Counted from the stretch's first letter, positions 45,116 to 56,091 are shown. The stretch: 64,000 bases of DNA from Heliocidaris erythrogramma (GCA_025617745.1 CM046853.1:38055065-38119064), one strand, 5' to 3'. Notes: generated by a model from the sequence alone, not told the origin. Translations and numbers: made by a program.

Positions 45116-46599
45116 GTCATTTAAATCAAATAAGAAAGGGATATGGAGGAAGGACAACCCAAGGCCCAACGGTATTGTATTTAAGAAAGCTCTATACAAT
45201 GCATTTCCGGTTTTTGTCAAATATATCCCTATTTTCTAAAAAAAGTGAACTATATTTATCAATACTCCCCACACTTTGAAAGGCGCTTTGCCAGTGCCTT
45301 AAGAATTAAAAAAACGATGTCTAATCCATACATCTACGTGGGAGGAGAGGACCCCCCCCCCCCATCCACACACCCACATACACGCAGACATGTGCTTTGT
45401 TTTTAATATTGGAGTGTCATTGCCACACCTATTTTAGAGTTAGGGGAAGTACTGGTTGTCTATTTATGTACCCTTTTCGTTCTTTCTTTTTTCTTTTTCC
45501 TCCTCTCTCTCTCTCTCTCTCTCTCTTCCTCTTTCCTTCCTTTTCCAGCTTCTTGTTTCTTTGTTTCTGCATGGTTTTCTGCAAGACATGGACCTCTTGC
45601 TTGTACTCTTATTTCCTTATGTATACTGTTTACGTAGATTTATCATGGAATAATTATTGTCATGCCTCTTTATTCTCAATGTGTTAATATATTTTTGATA
45701 CATGTGCATTAATATATTTTTCTGTATTCATTCTTATCCATCACGTGCAATTTTTTATGCTTGAAATTGGGAAATCAGATTGTAACACAATTTGTATCCT
45801 TGTTGCATGACAATAAATGAATCATTGAATCATCCAGATCCTCCCGTTTCTCAACTCCTGTGAAGACCTAATCCTTAGCCTTTATCTCAAGTTCCAGCAA
45901 TCGTCCATTTGGGGGGAGATGAGGGGAAAGTTGGGCGGGGAGGGGGGGGGGGGGTGGGATTCTCGTAGGGGGTAGTTGTCCTGGAGATTAGTTGTAGGGG
46001 TAGTTGTCCGGATACGGGCTTAGAAATTGCCGCGAAAAATTTGTTTTCGTTTTTATTTTGGGGTGGGATAGTAATATTTTCATAATACGTGATTTTAGTA
46101 ACGTACAATTCATTGGCATCTACCGTTTTTACAGTGTGCCCCTGTTTATGGGCATGGATGGGAATGAAGTATGCCCTCCCACGGTTGGGACTTTCAAATT
46201 TCCCCGAGTTAAAAATCACCTCTCAGAGCATTTGAGTGCATGTGCTTTCATGGTAATTACTAACTTATTAATTTCATTATATTCTTTGAAATCTTTATTT
46301 CGGTCTTCCTTATCATAATCTTAACAAAAATCATGACAAAAATTATCACCATGTTGATCGATCGTGATCCTATGAATAATAATCATCATGGTCATCCTCC
46401 TCCTCCTCCTGATCATATTATTTGATCATGTCATTTATTGAAGGTGAATTATTGCGGGGGGATGATACAAGCCAATCCTACAGGCCACCCCCCCCCCATT
46501 ACAAGGGCATGCGCATCATGTATTTTCTATGTTTGTTTGATCTTAATTCAATTCTATCAAATTTATTCCCATTTCTTTATACTGTAAAGCATATTGGTT
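45116..46599. other. Interior of the foldback element
   Basis: Low-complexity tracts: C-run at 45351-45363, (CT)n at 45499-45527, G-rich tract at 45906-45956, CTC repeats near 46397. Short ORFs here have no conserved motif. No transposase recognised. Confidence 0.6.
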
Positions 46600-47445
46600 G
46601 TATGTAAACAACCACAGGACCAACGGCTTTAACCCTAATAGAGCCGGGTTATTTAGACCCATCTCACAGCCGGGGGTGGGGGCTGATTCCGCCCCCTAAG
46701 ATCTCGGCCGTCCACCGCGCATTCGCAACGAAAATCGGCACACACGTCGCCAACCACGTAATCTACAAAACTGTATAGTCAATTTCTCCGAAAAATTTAA
46801 TAACTAATTAATTATGCTAATTTATGCATAAATTAATTTGCTCTAATTAATTAAATAAAGCCCCAAAACTGCTAATTTTTGGTATAGAGACTCTTTGTCA
46901 GATTCTGATCAAATAAACTGGTAAAAATCCTTTTTTTCTTATGTTTTTTATTGTTTTTTCGATGGAATTTGTCGGCGACACTATTTTAATCCTAAACAAC
47001 ATAAAATTAATTGTTTTTAAACAGTAAAAGTAAAAATAATGAAACATTTATGAATTTTAGCTGGAAACACAATTTGGATTGGATTTGTACACGAAATCAC
47101 GTTTTTGAACAATTTTGGGTCTGACATGCACTTACGAAATGTTGGGTAACTCCGGAACCGCACGCGCGGACATCACAAATTTGGTCTCAAAAGTTGCGCA
47201 AGACTTGAAAGAAAAAAGTAGTGAAGCGGCGTGGTGACTGCTTTTCGCGATGCGAACATATTACGCGAAACGTCGAGGGGGGATCCGCCCCCCGGGCCTA
47301 TTAGGGTTAAGTCCTCTCCGAGGGACTTGAGGTTAATGCCTTACCAAAGGACATGAGTGCATCCTGGTTTCAAACACGCATCCTTCAGTTACAAATCCAC
47401 TGTTCGACCTCTGAGCTATCTCGCCTATCTCTGAGGATTATGGAC
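46600..47445 (-). mobile_element. tRNA-derived SINE, minus strand, split by a MITE
   Basis: On the minus strand 47440-47350 reads GCGAGATAGCTCAGAGGTCG (A-box-like), a TGT position in the anticodon loop (GATTTGTAACTG) and GTGTTTGAAACCAGG (B-box-like), as in tRNA-Thr-derived SINEs. Its 3' part continues through GTCCCTCGGAGAGGAC and, beyond the inserted MITE (46629-47310), AGCCGTTGGTCCTG. It is not a functional tRNA gene: arms are mismatched. Confidence 0.6.
46629..47310. mobile_element. piggyBac-like MITE (674 bp) inserted in the SINE at TTAA
   Basis: TTAA at 46629-46632 and 47307-47310 flank 46633-47306. The termini are CCCTAATAGAGCCGGG and its inverted partner CCCGGGCCTATTAGGG. Just inside both ends are G/C-rich 'GGGGGCTGATTCCGCCCCC'-like and 'GGGGGGATCCGCCCCCC' palindromes. 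AT-rich non-coding centre. TTAA and CCCT ends are piggyBac hallmarks. Confidence 0.8.
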
Positions 47446-47937
47446 ATGATAGAACAACACCTACTACAGCACCCCCCCCCCCGCCACCGCACACAGACTA
47501 TGCCATTTATGAATTGCTTTGACGAAATTTGTCAGTACTATGTGCTTGTACCGAAACAAGATGGGTAGAATAGCGCAACGTGATCGGACTGATGGAGGGG
47601 GGGGTGACACAGGCGTAGCCAGGATTTTTCAATATGGGGCGTTTGATAAGCACTCTTTGCGTGCTCCCCAGGGGTATGGATGCAGGGAGGGGGAGATTCC
47701 CCTATAGAGTTGTTAGGGGTATGTAACTATATGGTTTTCCCCCTCCCGCGCGAAGTGCGAAAGCTCTGAAAGCTTTAAGGGGTGTATTTGTTTCATCGCC
47801 CGTCCCCATATTGGCTCGACACAGCCGTGGGGTGTCTAGATCCCATCCAATATTATTATTTTTGTTCTTTCATATCTGAGTGTTCATTGAACAATGAAAA
47901 TCATATTACAATATTTGACAAATAATCCTAACCCTAA

Positions 47938-48425
47938 CCTATTCTTCGATTATGAATAGCACCCCTCTTTCGTGATTATGAATAGCGACCCTCTTCTTTG
48001 ATTATGATTAGCGACCCTCATCTTCGATTATGAATAGCGACCCTCTTCTCTGATTATGAATAGCGACCCTCTTCTCCGATTATGAATAGTGACCCTCTTC
48101 TCCGATTATGAATAGCGACCCTTATGATTAACGACCCCGATTTGGTATTATGAATAGCGACCCTGTATCTGTATTATGTATAGCGACCCTTATGACTTAT
48201 TATGAATAGCGGCCCTTATGAGTAATGACCCTTTTCTTCGATTATGAATAGCGACCCTCTTCTCATATTATGAATAGCAATCCTTATGAATAATGCTCCT
48301 TATGAGTTTATGAATAGTGACCCCCTTTTCGCTTTATGAATAGCGACCCTACAGGTATAGGAAATTACACGTTATGACTAGCGGTCCTTATGAGCCACTG
48401 ATCCTTATGACTAGCGGTCCTTATG
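47938..48425. repeat. 26-bp minisatellite, right arm of the foldback element (inverted)
   Basis: Copies of GATTATGAATAGCGACCCTCTTCTC, the reverse complement of the left-arm unit, degenerate towards the outer end (GTTATGACTAGCGGTCCTTATG). Flanked by CTCGCTAGTCATAAGGACC in inverted form near 48414-48434. Confidence 0.88.
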
Positions 48426-48550
48426 ACTAGCGAGGTTACCCCGTATGTACTGATTACTTTTCATCTATCTTTGGAGATAAATTAAAGACTTGAATTTATA
48501 TTGAATATTAATTTGAATAATTGATCTTAGAAATATTATTTTGCTTTCAG

Positions 48551-48829
48551 GACGACCCGAAACTACAAAACCCCCAACTGGTGTCCGAACGAACCCAAGA
48601 TACGATTCCATGGGAGTCCAGTGGGAAGAACCTGAAGATGAGAATGTTGATGGATACCGACTGGAAGTTGGAACACCCTCTGATCCTCGCCAGTTTGTAA
48701 GGGAATACGATCGTGGCACGACGGCTGCAAATGTCCCAGACTTAGACCCAGAAACAGATTATCAAGTCAATCTGGTATCGACATCTCCATCTGGAGACAG
48801 TGAACCTGTGAGAAGGAAAGCCAGAACAA
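48551..48829 (+). CDS. Fn3 exon 31: class D, unit 4
   Basis: 279 nt, identical to exon 22 except one synonymous base (Ala GCA against GCC). The preceding 130 nt of intron are also the same. Acceptor TTTCAG, donor A|GTAAGT; the donor-side intron diverges within about 10 nt. Confidence 0.95.
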
Positions 48830-49858
48830 GTAAGTGTTTGTTATTCATGTTATTATCTTCAGTCCTAGGTGGAGCATAGATGAAGCATATATAGTATTTG
48901 GTTGGGATATTTAGATTTCTTTGATGGTGCATTGATAATACTAACTGGCATGCCCCTCTATGTTTTTTTTTTAAGTTTTGCATATATTTTGACTCAAATT
49001 TATAAAAATCAGGCTGTTACAAACTCACATTACCTTTTGAGACCTTATGTCTTTCTAGAAAGGAGGTATTTCTGACTTTTGTGTAAAAAATTAATTCAGT
49101 TTCCTACTTTAAAATAACCTCAAAACAAATGTATTATCTTATTAAATCATCAGATAGTGTTCAATGTGAATAGTGATTCAAATAAAACTCTCAATGAGTA
49201 GAAATCACAAAACGGTAGAAAATGTTATTCATCATGGTAGCCTACCTGAGCTAACATTTCTCTGAAGGAATACTTTTCTTTACAATTGAGGATCCAGGTT
49301 TTTCCTACAGATGTCCAGTTTTCAGATATTGGCTCATGTTCATAAAGGTGGACCAACTTAAACCTGTTGTAGCTTAGTCCACTGGTTATTGGAGTGGCAA
49401 GTGACAAACATTTTATTCTCTACAAATTAAGGGAGTTCTGTTATAAAATGAATAAACAAAATGAATCTAAAGATGATTGGTACTACAAAATCAGAGAATA
49501 GCATTGAAGAGAGGTATACTAAAGTGATTTTATTTGGTTGTTCATTTAGTTATAGAATTATAGTAATTTTTACAGGATGAGGAGGTTGACACTTGGTACT
49601 CAGTAGACCAGTGCATGGACTAAATCTACCCCTTTAAAAATGGACTAATCTTAGTATGCTTTTATGAATACTGGCCAATGAAACCAATGAAGTTGCAGTA
49701 CTGTTTACGTCTATTACCTACAAGCAGAATAAAAGTGACCAGTAACAGAAGCTCATTTATATATTTCTTGGTCATTTATGTATTTGTAATACTAGTTATA
49801 GCAATTTTGAAGTAACAAATGATTTTTGTCATAACCATGCCATAACCCTGTCATAAAG
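48830..49858. other. D-E intron of unit 4
   Basis: 1.0 kb, collinear with unit 3 and without the 148-bp MITE. An extra stretch near 49465-49650 is not in unit 3. No gene. Confidence 0.6.
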
Positions 49859-50143
49859 GGCGAACACGACGTCCAAAACGCCCCCAACGCACTAGAGCAA
49901 GTTCATCAAGTCCTGATTCCATCGATGTCGCCTGGCAAGATCCAGATGACGAAAATGTTGATGGATACAGAGTGGATGTTGGAACACCATCTAATCCTCG
50001 GTCAAAGTTCTCTCAGCGAATCCCTCGTGGAACAAATTCAGTCCGTGTCCCAGGCCTCGAAGAAGATTCAGGTTACCAAGTCAGTGTAGTATCCACCTCA
50101 CCATCAGGAGAGAGTGATCCAGTAAGAAAGTCTGTGAAAACAC
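49859..50143 (+). CDS. Fn3 exon 32: class E, unit 4
   Basis: 285 nt. Linker RTRRPKRPQRTRASSSS, strand B IDVAWQDP (Ala for Thr), strand C DGYRVDVG, tyrosine corner EEDSGYQV, end SGESDPVRKSVKT. Acceptor TAAAG, donor C|GTAAGT. Confidence 0.94.
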
Positions 50144-50412
50144 GTAAGTATAAAAGTAGTGGCTCTGACATGTCAGATGAATGAACCTTAGGTGCATTTT
50201 TCAGAACACTAAATAGGCAAGAGAAATACTCATCCTCATATTTATTAGTATAAATATTATGTCAACAGATCCCTCTCCAGATATGTTGACAATACTCTCA
50301 TATGTAATCAAATGGATTGTTTTGTCAGTGGTCTTTATAGTTTTGTACAATATGTTTTAAGTTAGTTTTTTTAGATTTTTTCACAAAATTGTAATTTGCT
50401 TTATCTTTGTAG

Positions 50413-50703
50413 AAAGGCGAAGACCCAGGGGTGTTTCCCCTCCAAATGGCATGCGGTTGAAAGAAGAACCTTCTGCTGTGACAGTTAACTGGGGTCCATC
50501 AGGCAGCGACAACATCAATGGTTATGTTGTCAACATTGGGACCCCTGACAACCCAACGCAGTTCTCGCAAGATGTCCCCAAGACCACTACAAGCTTAAGG
50601 CAAAAGGGCCTTCGTCCAGGTACAGATTACCAAGTTTCTGTCAAGGCACGTGGCCCTGATGGGGAAAGTGATCCTATTCAACAAGGGTTTAGGACAAAGC
50701 CCA
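50413..50703 (+). CDS. Fn3 exon 33: class F, unit 4
   Basis: 291 nt. Linker RRRPRGVSPPNGMRLKEEPS, strand B VTVNWGPS, strand C NGYVVNIG (Asn replaces Asp), tyrosine corner RPGTDYQV, end GESDPIQQGFRTKP. The 269-nt intron before it shows the pre-insertion state of unit 3's 4.3-kb E-F intron. Confidence 0.94.
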
Positions 50704-50844
50704 GTGAGTAGAAAAATGTATTATTTTGAATTAATCTTAACATTTTATTATGGGTCAAGATATGCTGCATTCACTTAAATAACAAATACTGTGCAGTCCT
50801 GTGTGATATTAGGCAAATCTGTGTATGAGGCATTTCTGTGTAAC

Positions 50845-51082
50845 CCTCAAGTCATTGGCAGATCCAGGGGGGGCACTTCCAGCCCGTGCCCCCCCCCCCA
50901 TAACAATGCTTGTCAGAGAATTATGGAGGGAAACTGGACCCTCATAACCCCCCCATATTGAGCGAATTTTCGAGAAGCTGGCAAGACAAAAAAAAAATAT
51001 TGTCTACCTTTTCCAAAACCTGACTAATCTGCATTTGTGTGCCCCCCTTATACTAAATCCTGGATCCGCCCCTGCCTCAAGT
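50845..51082. mobile_element. hAT-like MITE (222 bp) with 8-bp target duplication, unit 4 F-G intron
   Basis: CCTCAAGT occurs at 50845-50852 and 51075-51082 and only once in unit 3 (near 36127-36134). The element ends are CATTGGCAGATCCAGGGGG and, inverted, CAGGGGCGGATCCAGGA. An 8-bp duplication and CAGGGG ends fit the hAT superfamily. A C-run at 50889-50899 and G-rich arms; no ORF. Confidence 0.85.
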
Positions 51083-53754
51083 AATTAGGTACATTTCCCT
51101 GTTTTATGCTAATTACTGTGCATACTGATGATGTCACAATGTTAGTCAAAAATAATACATTCATGTACATATCATTAGTGGAATGATAGTGAAATTGATA
51201 AGAATATCTTAACATCCCCTGTCTCTGTAAAAAGGAGTATGAAATTTGTAGTATCTAGAATTCCTTTTCTACAATCTAGCAAAATTGCTAATACTTTTTA
51301 TTGTCCAATAGAATGTTTTCAAATAAATGCTTATGCTCTGTAATGATAAATGCTTATGCCCTGTAATATTAAAAGCTTATGTATTGTTATAATAAATGCT
51401 TCTGTACAGCAATAATAAATGCTTTGCAATGTTATTAAAAAGACTATTGTCATTGAATACTACTTCTTTTTCTTCTGTGTTGTTCTTGCCCAATGCAAAT
51501 ACTGTGCTTGTTGAATACCTTGAAAAAAGCACATCGTAGCACAGTGCCCATACAGCAGAATGACTAAAGTGGACAGAATGGATTTTGAATACAAAAATCA
51601 AGAAAATTAAAATTTGATATTAAAGGATTCAATATACATGTATTGACAAGACAGCTGCTTGATCTATCCAAGTTGAGAAAAAAGAGGGATTATGAATTTT
51701 TGTGTAACAATAGATGAAATATGTAACGCATAGTACTTGGTTAACCATATAGCAATAAAATGAGTGCTTTCAAATAACCATTTTTAATTATTACAATAAT
51801 ATTACAACAATAATTCCATAGGAATTAATGAATTTAGTAATTGCTTTTTTAGCAAGTGTTATGAAATAGAAAAAGCCTTTGTTGTGAGTTTATCTTTAAA
51901 GGTCTTATAGTCGTTCAGGCCATATTAACCTATCTCTGTGTGTCCTAACAATATTATTATTTTTCTTTAGCACTGTAAATAAGAAGACTAACTGAGAACA
52001 GAAATTCCTGTCAAAATTGCCAGCTTTAAGCTGAACTGAACTTGCCAAAGAGTGAGTATAAAATGACGAAATTGGAGTTTGAAAATGTGACTGCTGTCCA
52101 AACTTAATGCTTAATTTACATTTGCCCTGGGCGCCGTACAATAAATTGGTCCAGGATTTTCTGTGCGATTTGGAGGGCTTCATAGGTGGCTACGGGCTAT
52201 GGTATTTGTGTTTAAATTATCTACGAGCATCGTGCTATTTCGTGTATTGGCCCTCATGGGCAGGCCAGGGAAAATCCATACAGAGGCTGCTCGAAGATTG
52301 TATGGAAATCGTGCAATTTCAGTACAGTTGCCGTGCAGCCTCCGCAGCCTCCACACAGAAATTGTACGGAGCCCATCTGCATTTTTTTTCTTGTCTCAAG
52401 GCTACTGTACCACAATTGTGCGGGAGCTCTGGGGTTACCACAGGATGACTACTCAATAGCACATGTACTGCACGGGGAATGCCCCATGAGTCTACAATCT
52501 TGTGCAAATTTTTGCTTGCATGCCCCCATGTTCATCGAGAAATTGTGCGTTTGCTGCACGATCGGCGCGAGGCCTCCGTGCAATACCTGTGCGGGGATTG
52601 TGCAATGTCACCTACATGTACAACATGTCTACAGGCTTATGATATTTTCAAAGATAGTACTTCCCTCGAAAAAATATTGTAGAGGCCACAGAGCCTGTGA
52701 ATCCGTTCGGATGCAGGCAGGATACGGGCTCCGTAGACCAATCACAGGCCAAATGTGAACTAGGCATAATGAATGCAAAGTGACTAACTTGTCTACCTAA
52801 CAGTTCCGTGGCATCAAGGAAAAGAGTGTGGTTATAAATTTGCCTAATAACAACATAGGTTTTTCAAATATTGCACTGTATTTGCTTCTCATTTAGACTA
52901 GTGGCAAAACTGAACGTAGCATTGATGTAATCTCCATCCTGGAAAGAACAGAGAATTTTTTTTTTCTTTCAATGAGAAGACTATCAAGGCTATATACCTG
53001 TCAATGATCCTACATGTATTTCTGTATTTGTGGTTGTCAAAGAGACAAGTTCCAGTATCCTCTCTGTAATCCAGGCTTTGTGGAATACTTTGTTTTGTCC
53101 TGGCATCTGTTCACCTTTTGAGAGTGCTTCATGAATTCAAGCCAGTGTACTCTGAAATAAAACCTCTATCTCAGTCCAAGCTCAGAGAGTCTCCCATTGC
53201 TTTACAGCGCTCTTCTTGGTCACCCTGAGACAAACCTTGAGAATTAATTCTCCAAAGCAATTCATTACTGAAAGCTTTTCTGATCTTTATGGCCCTTTTC
53301 TCATAATCCTTAAATTCAATGTCATCAAGGCATAGTTTAATTAGTGTTTAAGCAACGTCAGCTCCTCAGATAAATCTGGCAATTGTTCATTTCTGAATGC
53401 ATGTTAGTCTCCATGTATGAGAATTGGACCAGTACCCCTAATGTTCTTGCCCAGATATTTTTGTTGGGCCAACTGCATTGCTAATCATGCTCGGTTTGCC
53501 CTGGATTCTTGGCAGTGTAGATAAGGTTACACATTCATGTGATTTTGCTTTGGTAATGATCGCTCCTAGTTGAAGCAGTGAGATTGTGAGGGAGACGTAC
53601 ATAGCATTGAGGACGCAAAATGTTCAGAAAATATGGGAGAATGTTTCTTCCAGCTGTCACCAGTTTCTGTATTTGTATGAATTACTTGGTACCCTGAAGC
53701 TCTTGACCACCATATATATTGTACATTATACATTATTGTTTCAGTCCACACTGG

Positions 53755-53786
<32 letters not shown>

Positions 53787-54486
53787 TATACTGTATATAC
53801 TTGTGATTCTACCATGTTATATAAAAAAAGGCATTAGACTTTTCCAACACCACTGAAAGCTCGATCATGGAGCTAGCTAGACTCCCCAGCACTGTTCGCT
53901 GGCCAGGGGCAAGGCATGGTCTGTGTTTAGGCTTCAGAGCACCTGGTTTTATTTGAGCAAAATTGGCTATCAAGTGTGTTGAAAGAAGATATATGACCAG
54001 ATATATAACAGGAAGGAACAGTGATCCCTGCAGTAGGAATTCTGTTAACCAATATATTGATTATCAGTGGGAAGTCAGAGTGATCGAAGTGACACCAAAG
54101 TGTAAGTATTGGTAAATGGCATGTGTATACCTATATGCCATGCTGTAAATTATACAGTTTTGTAGATTCATTTAGTACTTTGTTCATTTTCTCCTTATTA
54201 AATGCCTCTCTGCTAAGTTAGTTTATTCATGTCTGTACTTTTGTCAGTTTTATTCATTATCTATTACAAGAGTGCATGTTTGTTTCATTGAACCAAAATA
54301 ATTTTTTTGGGGTCCATAACACTTAAGGAATAAAGATAGGGAGCTACATTAAGTATATCTAAAGGCAGAATACACTTTCATCCAAATTTAAAATAAATCA
54401 TTTGAATATTTTGATACTTATTATATATGCAAGTAGTGTGAAATACTTGAAACTATAAAGATTATTTCATTATTTCTTGTTTCCAG
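51083..54486. other. Rest of the F-G intron of unit 4
   Basis: Collinear with 36135-39603. Holds the ATAAATGCTT patches (51315-51425), the shared G/C-richer block (52120-52760) and a (TA)n microsatellite at 53755-53782. No gene supported. Confidence 0.6.
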
Positions 54487-54765
54487 AACGACCTCAAGGC
54501 CCTGCAGCCCCAGATAACACCAAGGCGAATACACGCTATGATTCGATAGCAGTCAGATGGGATGAACCTGATGATGAAAATGTTGACGGATACAGACTTG
54601 AGGTTGGGACTCCATCTCAACCTAACCAGGCTTCTTGGAAATTTCCTCGGGGCACAAGAGATTTCACTATTCCAGACCTGGATCCAGATACAGATTATGA
54701 AGTCAAATTGTATTCCACATCACCATCAGGAGATAGTGAACCTATCAGAAGGAGAGGAAGAACAA
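54487..54765 (+). CDS. Fn3 exon 34: class G, unit 4
   Basis: 279 nt. Linker RPQGPAAPDNTKANTRYDS, strand B VRWDEPDD, strand C DGYRLEVG, second Trp ASWKFPRG, tyrosine corner DPDTDYEV, end SGDSEPIRRRGRT. Acceptor TTCCAG, donor A|GTAAGT. Confidence 0.94.
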
Positions 54766-54978
54766 GTAAGTGATAGATTTAGTGCTGAAATCTTTTGAAT
54801 AATGCCTGATTATAACTATACTCTCATTTCTGTCATTATGGCATTGCTTTTTCAGGGCAAATTGCCTTCTCTTAAGTTAATCGTGATAAATTGAGGAATG
54901 TTTTGCTTTTTCTTGTCCTGAAATAAAATGTGAAGTTGAGCAGGTCATTGTAGAAGTCTATTCATTTAATTTTTGTAG

Positions 54979-55257
54979 GACGCAACAGACGTCCAAAACG
55001 CCCAGCTCGTTCAAAGGTAAACCCAGGCTCTGATTCTATGGACATAAGTTGGGATGAAGCAAAAGGAGACAACATTGATGGATACAGGGTAGATGTAGGA
55101 ACTCCTTCTAACCCAAGACAGTTTACGCAACGATTTCCTCGTGGAACAACAAGGGCTTCTTTCCCAGGTCTTGACCCAGACACAGATTATCAAGTCAGTA
55201 TAGTATCCACATCAGCAGATGAAGAAAGTGAACCCTTAACAAAAGCCGCTAGGACAG
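54979..55257 (+). CDS. Fn3 exon 35: class H, unit 4 (GC donor)
   Basis: 279 nt. Linker RNRRPKRPARSKVNPGSDS, strand B MDISWDEA, strand C DGYRVDVG, tyrosine corner DPDTDYQV, turn SADEESEP, end LTKAART. As in exon 26 the end reads CAG|GCAAGT, so the intron is GC-AG. Acceptor TGTAG. Confidence 0.92.
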
Positions 55258-55263
55258 GCAAGT
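55258..55263 (+). promoter_or_regulatory. Non-canonical GC splice donor (GCAAGT) of exon 35
   Basis: The bases at the exon end and intron start match those at exon 26, so the GC donor was present before units 3 and 4 separated and has been kept in both. Confidence 0.85.
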
Positions 55264-55339
55264 GTAAATTTGATCTTAATGCATGTTTTATGTAGTGTGG
55301 AAGATGGTGCCTATCACATAAAATGAGCTTGTGAAGAAA

Positions 55340-55830
55340 GGAGGTGTTTCAAATAATGTATAAAACAAAAGGGGCTCAGAATGCTACCTTGAGGGACTCC
55401 AGTGAATGGAGGGTTCTAACATGATGTTCTAAAAAATCCAGCGACCATGTCGGAGGTGTGAAAAAGATTAGCTGAGCGTGCAAAATAAAGACCCTGAGCC
55501 CAGAAACTTGTATGTTATAAAATTATGAAGAGCATTATTCTAAGTCATTTTATTTTGCAGGTTGCTTGTAGTTTCTTGATGTCAGTGAGAATTCTCTATA
55601 TTATATTAGTTTCCCCATTGTGGAAGGTAATGATTGTCAAAAAACAAACCAAGAAAACTTTCTTACAAGTGGAGAGCGATTCATCTTGTTGTGTATATAT
55701 ATATATATATATATATTGTTGACTTGAAAGAGTTTTGTGGTCAAGCATGTGAAAGATTTCACTGAAGTCCTTAAACACTCCAATATCATTGTCCTTGTTT
55801 GTAAAAGAGTTAACAATATTGTCCCATGAT
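55340..55830 (-). pseudogene. LINE reverse-transcriptase relic, unit 4 H-I intron
   Basis: Minus-strand 55726-55785 reads GVFKDFSEIFHMLDHKTL (motif A region) and 55374-55402 reads GVPQGSILSPF (motif B). A (TA)n microsatellite at 55693-55717 interrupts it. Further decayed than the unit 3 relic. Confidence 0.75.
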
Positions 55831-56091
55831 TAAACAAGAGCCATATCAATAGAGTGATTTCTTCAGAAACCATATTGACAGGAAGCAAGCAAACCTCCAT
55901 AGGACAAACTAGATATATGTCCTATATAAAATGCGTTTCACGTCAGTCTGAGCATAAAGATATTGGTCAGTTATTTACATGAAATAAAGGGGATACCACC
56001 ATTTTTTATATATTGGGATGGCTATTGCAAGGTTCATATTACAAGGAAAATTTCCAGTTTTTAGAGGTAAATCAAGACATCTATGTGACCC

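Larger units (their letters stand above)
44436..48446. mobile_element. 4.0-kb foldback transposon with minisatellite arms in the C-D intron of unit 4
   Basis: The unit 3 intron reads ATGTACATGTATGTACTGAT without interruption (29103-29122). In unit 4 the same sequence is split by 4,011 bp beginning ATACGGGGT and ending ACCCCGTAT, an exact inverted repeat; GTAT could be counted as target duplication instead. Subterminal CTCGCTAGTCATAAGGACCG is inverted at the right end, followed by inverted arrays of a 26-bp repeat (44460-45115 and 47938-48425). No transposase ORF. The design matches foldback elements such as Drosophila FB and the TU elements described from sea urchin, though family membership is untested. 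Confidence 0.85.

Noticed and set aside
45397-45687. Leu/Phe/Ser-rich ORF of 96 codons in the foldback element
   Set aside because: It covers a (CT)n microsatellite and has no counterpart or motif suggestive of a transposase.
47340-47445. Possible tRNA-Thr gene on the minus strand
   Set aside because: A- and B-box-like sequences and a TGT position are present, but the arms are mismatched and the sequence continues into a SINE body split by a MITE.
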